Made by a program: the position numbers and the translations under genes | Part shown: positions 33,355 through 38,828 of the stretch, in pieces | How positions within the stretch are numbered: the stretch's first letter is position 1 | How the letters are laid out: each line of letters begins with the position of its first letter | Notes under the pieces: generated by a model | What the model was told of the DNA's origin: nothing | The model's input: the letters and a program-made list of their open reading frames with translations, nothing else | Databases searched by the model: none | Assembly (NCBI RefSeq): GCF_000003605.2 | Contig: NW_003151901.1 | Location: forward strand, 1-38,828 | Reading direction: 5' to 3' | Source: Saccoglossus kowalevskii | Lineage: Eukaryota > Hemichordata > Enteropneusta > Harrimaniidae | DNA: 38,828 nt

Positions 33355-36300
33355 CACTAGATTTGTGTCTGATCCACTAGATGTGTGTCTGAACCACTAG
33401 ATGTGTGTCTGAGCCACAAAATGTGTGTCTGTGCCACTAGGTGTGTGTCTGAGCTACTAGATGTGTGTCTGAGCCATTAGATGTGTGTCTGAGCCACTAG
33501 ATGCGTGTCTGAGCCACTAAATGTATGTCTGAGCCACTAGATGTATGTCTGAGCCACTAGATGTGTGTTTGAGCCACTAAATGTGTGTCTGAGCCACAAG
33601 ATGTGTGTCTGAGCCACAAGATGTGTGTCTGAGCCACTAGATATGTGTCTGCGCCAATAGAGTTGTGTCTGAGTCAATAGATGTGTGTCTGAGTCAATAG
33701 ATGTGTGTCTAAGCTACTAGATGTGTGTCTGAGCCGCTAGATGTGTGTCTGAGCCACTAGATGTGTGTCTGAGCCACTAGATGTGTGTCTGCACCAATAG
33801 ATGTGTGTCTGAGTCAATAGATGTGTGTCTGAGACAATAGATGTGTGTCTAAGCTAGTAGATGTGTGTCTGAACCACTAGATGTGTGTCTGCGCCAATAG
33901 ATGTGTGTCTGCGCCAATAGATGTGTGTCTGAGCCACTAGATGTGTGTCTGAGCCACTAAATGTGTGTCTGAGCCACAAGATGTGTGTCTGAGCCACACG
34001 ATGTGTGTCTGAGCCAAAAGATGTGTCTCTGAGCCACTAGATGTGTGTCTGCGCCAATAGATGTGTGTCTGAGTCAATAGATGTGTGTCTGAGTCAATAG
34101 ATGTGTGTCTAAGCTAGTAGATGTGTGTCTGAGCCACTAGATGTGTGTCTGAGCCACTGGATGTGTGTCTCAGCCAATAGATGTGTGTCTTAGCCAATAG
34201 ATGTGTGTCTGAGCCAATAGATATGTGTCTCGGCTACTAGGTGTGTGTCTGAGCCACTAGATGTGTGTCTAAGCCACTAGATGTATGTCTGAGCCACTAG
34301 ATGTATGTCTGAGCCACGAGATGTGTGTCTGAGCCACTAGATGTGTGTCTGAGCCACTAGATGTGTGTCTGAGCCACTAAATGTGTGTCTGAGCCACAAG
34401 ATGTGTGTCTGAGCCACAAGATGTGTGTCTGAGCCACTAGATGTGTGTCTGCGCCAATAGAGTTGTGTCTGAGTCAATAGATGTGTGTCTGCGCCAATAG
34501 ATGTGTGTCTGAGTCAATAGATGTGTGTCTGAGTCAATAGATGTGTGTCTAAGCTAGTAGATGTGTGTCTGAGCCACTAGATGTGTGTCTGTGCCACTGG
34601 ATGTGTGTCTCAGCCAATAGATGTGTGTCTGAGCCAATAGATGTGTGTCTGAGCCAATAGATATGTGTCTCGGCTACTATTTGTGTGTCTGAGCCACTAG
34701 ATGTGTGTCTAAGCCACTAGATGTGTGTCTGAGTCAATGGATGCGTGTCTGAGCCACTAGATGTATGTCTGAGCCACTAGATGTATGTCTGAGCCACGAG
34801 ATGTGTGTCTGAGCCACTAGATGTGTGTCTGAGCCACTAGATGTGTGTCTGAGCCACTAAATGTGTGTCTGAGCCACAAGATGTGTGTCTGACCCACAAG
34901 ATGTGTGTCTGAGCCACAAGATGTGTCTCTGAGGCACAAGATGTGCGTCTGAGCCACTAGATGTGTGTCTGCGCCAATAGATGTGTGTTTGAGTCAATAG
35001 ATGTGTGACTGAGTTAATAGATGTGTGTCTGCGCAACTAGATGTGTGTCTGAGCTACTAGATGTGTGTCTGAGCCAATAGATGTGTGTCTGAGCTACTAG
35101 ATGTGTGTCTGAGCTACTAGATGTGTGTCGAAGCCACTATATGTATGTCTAAGCTACTAGATGTGTGTCTAAGGCATTAGATGTGTGCCTAAGCCACTAA
35201 ATTTGTGCCTGAGACACTAGATGTGTGTCTAAGGCATTAGATGTGTGCCTAAGCGACTAAATTTGTGCCCGAGCCACTAGATGTGTGTCTAAGCCACTAG
35301 ATGTGTGTCTGAGCCACTAGATGTGTGTCTGAGCCACTAGATGTGTATCTGAGCCACTAGATGTGTGTCTGAGCCAATAGATGTGTGTCTAAGCCTCTAG
35401 ATGTGTGTCTGATCCACTAGATGTGTGTCTGAGTCAATAGATGTGTGTCTGAGCTACTAGATGTGTGTCTGAGCCACTAGATGTGTGTCTGAGCTACTAG
35501 ATGTGTGTCTGAGCCACTAGATGTGTGTCTGAGCTACTAGATGTGTGTCTGAGCCACTAGATGTGTGTCTGAGCCACTAGATGGGTGTCTGAGCTACTAG
35601 ATGTGTGTCTGAGCTACTAGATGTGTGTCTGAGCCACTAGATGTGTGTCTGAGTCATTAGATGTGTGTCTGAGCCACTAGATGTGTGTCTGTGCCACTGG
35701 ATGTGTGTCTCAGCCAATAGATGTGTGTCTGTGCCAATAGATGTGTGTCTGAGTCAATAGATGTGTGTCTAAGCTAGTAGATGTGTGTCTGAGCCACTAG
35801 ATGTGTGTCTGAGCCACTGGATGTGTGTCTCAGCCAATAGATGTGTGTCTGAGCCAATAGATGTGTGTCTGAGCCAATAGATATGTGTCTCGGCTACTAG
35901 GTGTGTGTCTGAGCCACTAGATGTGTGTCTAAGCCACTAGATGTGTGTCTGAATCAATAGATGCGTGTCTGAGCCACTAGATGTATGTCTGAGCCACTAG
36001 ATGTGTGTCTGAGCCACTAGATGTGTGTCTGAGCCACTAAATGTGTGTCTGAGCCACACGATGTGTGTCTGAGCCACAAGATGTGTGTCTGAGCTACAAG
36101 ATGTGTCTCTGAGGCACAAGATGTGCGTCTGAGCCACTAGATGTGTGTCTGCGCCAATAGATGTGTGTCTGAGTCAATAGATGTGTGTCTGAGTTAATAG
36201 ATGTGTGTCTGCGCAACTAGATGTGTGTCTGAGCCACTAGATGTGTGTCTGAGCCACTAGATGTGTATCTGAACCACTAGATGTGTGTCAGAGTCACTAG

Positions 36301-36766
36301 ATGTGTGTCTGAGCCACTAGATGTGTGTCTGAGCCACTAGATGTGTGTCTTAGCCACTAGATGTGTGTCTGAGCCACTAGATGTGTGTCTGAGCCAATAA
36401 ATGTGTGTCTAAGCCTCTAGATGTTTGTCTGATCCACTAGATGTGTGTCTGAGTCAATAGATGTGTGTCTGAGCCACTAGATGTCTGTCTGAGCCACTAG
36501 ATGTGTGTCCGAGCCACGAGATGTGTGTCTGAGCCACTAGATGTGTGTCTGAGCCACTAGATGTGTGTCAGAGTCACTAGATGTGTGTCTGACCCACTAG
36601 ATGTGTGTCTGAGCCACTAGATGTGTGTCTGAGCCACTAGATGTGTATCTGAGCCACTAGATGTGTGTCTGAGCCACTAGATGTGTGTCTGAGCCAATAA
36701 ATGTGTGTCTAAGCCTCTAGATGTGTGTCTGAGCCAATAGATGTGTGTCTGAGCCACTAGATGTGT
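33355..36766 (+). repeat. Array block 21 (exactly 170 units + 12 bp)
   Basis: Longest island-free stretch. 33355-34360 copies block 14; near 34360-34380 it switches to the terminal HOR module, whose second copy starts near 37093. ctcggctac cassettes at 34229, 34669 and 35889. 36093-36766 equals 17541-18214 in length. Confidence 0.9.
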
Positions 36767-36847
36767 AACACCAAAACCTTTGAGTAGCAGAAGGGCACCT
36801 GTCAAAGCCAATATCAAAGTGTATGAACCAATAGAGGGTATCGGGGT
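36767..36847 (+). repeat. Island 22 (81 bp, aacacc variant)
   Basis: aacaccaaaacc form as in islands 5, 16 and 17; trailer units gctactaaatg and gatttatg as after island 15. Confidence 0.95.
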
Positions 36848-38828
36848 CACTAGATGTGTGTCTGATCCACTAGATGTGTGTCTGAACCACTAGATGTGTG
36901 TCTGAGCCACAAAATGTGTGTCTGTGCCACTAGGTGTGTGTCTGAGCTACTAAATGTGTGTCTGAGCCATTAGATGTGTGTCTGAGCCACTAGATGCGTG
37001 TCTGAGCCACTAGATGTATGTCTGAGCCACTAGATTTATGTCTGAGCCACTAGATGTGTGTTTGAGCCACTAAATGTGTGTCTGAGCCACAAGATGTGTG
37101 TCTGAGCCACAAGATGTGTGTCTGAGCCACAAGATGTGTGTCTGAGCCACTAGATGTGTGTCTGCGCCAATAGAGTTGTGTCTGAGTCAATAGATGTGTG
37201 TCTGCGCCAATAGATGTGTGTCTGAGTCAATAGATGTGTGTCTGAGTCAATAGATGTGTGTCTAAGCTAGTAGATGTGTGTCTGAGCCACTAGATGTGTG
37301 TCTGTGCCACTGGATGTGTGTCTCAGCCAATAGATGTGTGTCTGAGCCAATAGATGTGTGTCTGAGCCAATAGATATGTGTCTCGGCTACTAGGTGTGTG
37401 TCTGAGCAACTAGATGTGTGTCTAAGCCACTAGATGTGTGTCTGAGTCAATAGATGCGTGTCTGAGCCACTAGATGTATGTCTGAGCCACTAGATGTATG
37501 TCTGAGCCACGAGATGTGTGTCTGAGCCACTAGATGTGTGTCTGAGCCACTAGATGTGTGTCTGAGCCACTAAATGTGTGTCTGAGCCACAAGATGTGTG
37601 TCTGACCCACAAGATGTGTGTCTGAGCCACAAGATGTGTCTCTGAGGCACAAGATGTGCGTCTGAGCCACTAGATGTGTGTCTGCGCCAATAGATGTGTG
37701 TTTGAGTCAATAGATGTGTGACTGAGTTAATAGATGTGTGTCTGCGCAACTAGATGTGTGTCTGAGCTACTAGATGTGTGTCTGAGCCAATAGATGTGTG
37801 TCTGAGCTACTAGATGTGTGTCTGAGCTACTAGATGTGTGTCGAAGCCACTATATGTATGTCTAAGCTACTAGATGTGTGTCTAAGGCATTAGATGTGTG
37901 CCTAAGCCACTAAATTTGTGCCTGAGCCACTAGATGTGTGTCTAAGGCATTAGATGTGTGCCTAAGCCACTAAATTTGTGCCTGAGCCACTAGATGTGTG
38001 TCTAAGGCATTAGATGTGTGCCTAAGCGACTAAATTTGTGCCCGAGCCACTAGATGTGTGTCTAAGCCACTAGATGTGTGTCTGAGCCACTAGATGTGTG
38101 TCTGAGCCACTAGATGTGTATCTGAGCCACTAGATGTGTGTCTGAGCCAATAGATGTGTGTCTAAGCCTCTAGATGTGTGTCTGATCCACTAGATGTGTG
38201 TCTGAGCTACTAGATGTGTGTCTGAGCCACTAGATGTGTGTCTGAGCCACTAGATGGGTGTCTGAGCTACTAGATGTGTGTCTGAGCTACTAGATGTGTG
38301 TCTGAGCCACTAGATGTGTGTCTGAGTCATTAGATGTGTGTCTGAGCCACTAGATGTGTGTCTGTGCCACTGGATGTGTGTCTCAGCCAATAGATGTGTG
38401 TCTGTGCCAATAGATGTGTGTCTGAGTCAATAGATGTGTGTCTGAGTCAATAGATGTGTGTCTAAGCTAGTAGATGTGTGTCTGAGCCACTAGATGTGTG
38501 TCTGAGCCACTGGATGTGTGTCTCAGCCAATAGATGTGTGTCTGAGCCAATAGATGTGTGTCTGAGCCAATAGATATGTGTCTCGGCTACTAGGTGTGTG
38601 TCTGAGCCACTAGATGTGTGTCTAAGCCACTAGATGTGTGTCTGAATCAATAGATGCGTGTCTGAGCCACTAGATGTATGTCTGAGCCACTAGATGTATG
38701 TCTGAGCCACGAGATGTGTGTCTGAGCCACTAGATGTGTGTCTGAGCCACTAGATGTGTGTCTGAGCCACTAAATGTGTGTCTGAGCCACACGATGTGTG
38801 TCTGAGCCACAAGATGTGTGTCTGAGCT
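36848..38828 (+). repeat. Array block 22 (about 99 units, cut by window end)
   Basis: Second tandem copy of the terminal HOR. ctcggctac at 37382 and 38582. Three aaatttgtgc cassettes near 37.91, 37.97 and 38.03 kb where the previous copy has two. The array continues past the last base. Confidence 0.9.
37861..38046 (+). repeat. 60-bp sub-repeat, three copies
   Basis: Three successive 60-bp (three-unit) steps of aaggcattag, gtgcctaagcc/gac and aaatttgtgcc. Other modules have one copy (for example 6.7, 7.86, 14.67, 28.99, 30.69 kb) or two (11.1, 23.3, 27.4, 31.9, 35.2 kb). Confidence 0.88.

Larger units (their letters stand above)
3760..38600 (+). repeat. ctcggctac marker cassette, 17 copies
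   Basis: A unit reading gatatgtgtctcggctac followed by taggtgtg, normally after gccaatag units and before gccac / aagcc / gtcaatag / gatgcgtg. Starts at 3760, 4690, 9627, 12338, 14069, 18931, 19411, 21556, 22730, 24030, 28376, 30069, 34229, 34669, 35889, 37382 and 38582. Absent from the first 3.7 kb. It is a useful landmark for HOR alignment. Confidence 0.9.
1..38828 (+). repeat. 20-bp minisatellite/satellite array, whole window
   Basis: Tandem units of 20 bp, commonest form gtgtgtctgagccactagat, fill the window from first to last base, interrupted only by 22 short islands of 80-81 bp (one truncated). About 1,840 units are present by counting block lengths. The canonical unit carries TGA and TAG on the + strand and TAG on the - strand; because 20 is not a multiple of 3, every frame meets these stops within 60 bp, so the array is non-coding. 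Most units contain CTAG. Variant units recur in fixed order, which makes a higher-order repeat. Length, homogeneity and HOR structure are typical of eukaryotic satellite DNA; I do not recognise the unit as a named satellite. Confidence 0.98.
34380..38828 (+). repeat. Terminal ~2.7-kb HOR in tandem
   Basis: Copy one 34380-36095 and copy two about 37093-38828, offset 2,713 (gagttg at 34460/37173), 2,773 after a 60-bp cassette gain, 2,693 after a net loss of four units, 2,733 at the end. The same order is seen once more at 22216-24290. Island 22 and its leader and trailer lie between the copies. Confidence 0.88.

Noticed and set aside
1-38828. CRISPR array or other prokaryotic repeat system
   Set aside because: Repeats are directly abutting without unique spacers and number over 1,800; no cas-like genes.
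1-38828. Telomeric repeat, CENP-B-box satellite or G-quadruplex array
   Set aside because: The unit is not a TTAGGG-type telomere repeat, contains no CENP-B box core, and has no G-runs of three or more in its common form.
1-38828. Pure assembly artefact
   Set aside because: The ordered variant units, shared private deletions and consistent offsets over many kilobases are not what random mis-assembly gives. Collapse or expansion of particular near-identical modules cannot be excluded without reads.

Overview
The whole 38,828-base window is one tandem repeat. It is a 20-bp minisatellite whose commonest unit, read on the + strand, is gtgtgtctgagccactagat (about 50% GC, no CpG). I count roughly 1,840 units. 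There is no unique flanking sequence at either end, so the array is longer than the window. I see no credible protein gene, tRNA, rRNA, CRISPR array or recognisable intact transposon. This points to satellite or minisatellite heterochromatin of a eukaryote, assembled from long reads. Nothing in the sequence identifies the species, and subtelomeric, pericentromeric or interstitial location cannot be told apart.

The array is not a simple run. The 20-mers are variants (for example gctac, gtcaatag, gcgccaatag, gccacaag, gatgtatg, ctcggctac) arranged in fixed orders, forming an irregular higher-order repeat (HOR). The clearest landmark is an 80-81 bp 'island' present 22 times (21 complete, one truncated at 17222), always in the same orientation and at the same point of the 20-mer. 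Islands are usually preceded by a conserved ~140-bp leader and followed by a ~250-bp trailer. They are 0.7 to 3.5 kb apart, and between them the 20-bp register is kept almost perfectly. Ten of the 21 blocks bounded by two islands are exact multiples of 20 plus a constant 12. In the other eleven the deviation is explained by visible small indels in ten, and by the truncated island in one.

Layout: 1-1218 is an edge block with irregular bases in the first 140. From 1219 to 5628, islands 1-5 are close together. From 5629 to 13290 a 1.15/1.21-kb tandem duplication (6629-7780 / 7781-8992) is followed by a 1.46-kb segment copied 2,711 bp downstream (9121-10579 / 11832-13290). These carry the 80-bp island subfamily. 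From 13.3 to 31.2 kb are long copies of the same modules, including 13380-15358 = 27687-29665 and a chimeric block with a switch near 25547. From 32542 to 34360 is a copy of 19769-21740 containing two islands. From about 34.4 kb to the end is a ~2.7-kb HOR repeated in tandem, also seen at 22.2-24.3 kb. The pattern is that of unequal exchange, amplification and gene conversion acting in whole-unit steps.

The most notable point is that the 3' half of the island is not foreign. It aligns in 20-bp register with two or three decayed array units, so the island looks at least partly like a fossil stretch of the array carried along as an HOR marker, not a mobile element. All relationships were read by eye. 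Offsets and coordinates were checked by counting, but identities were not computed.
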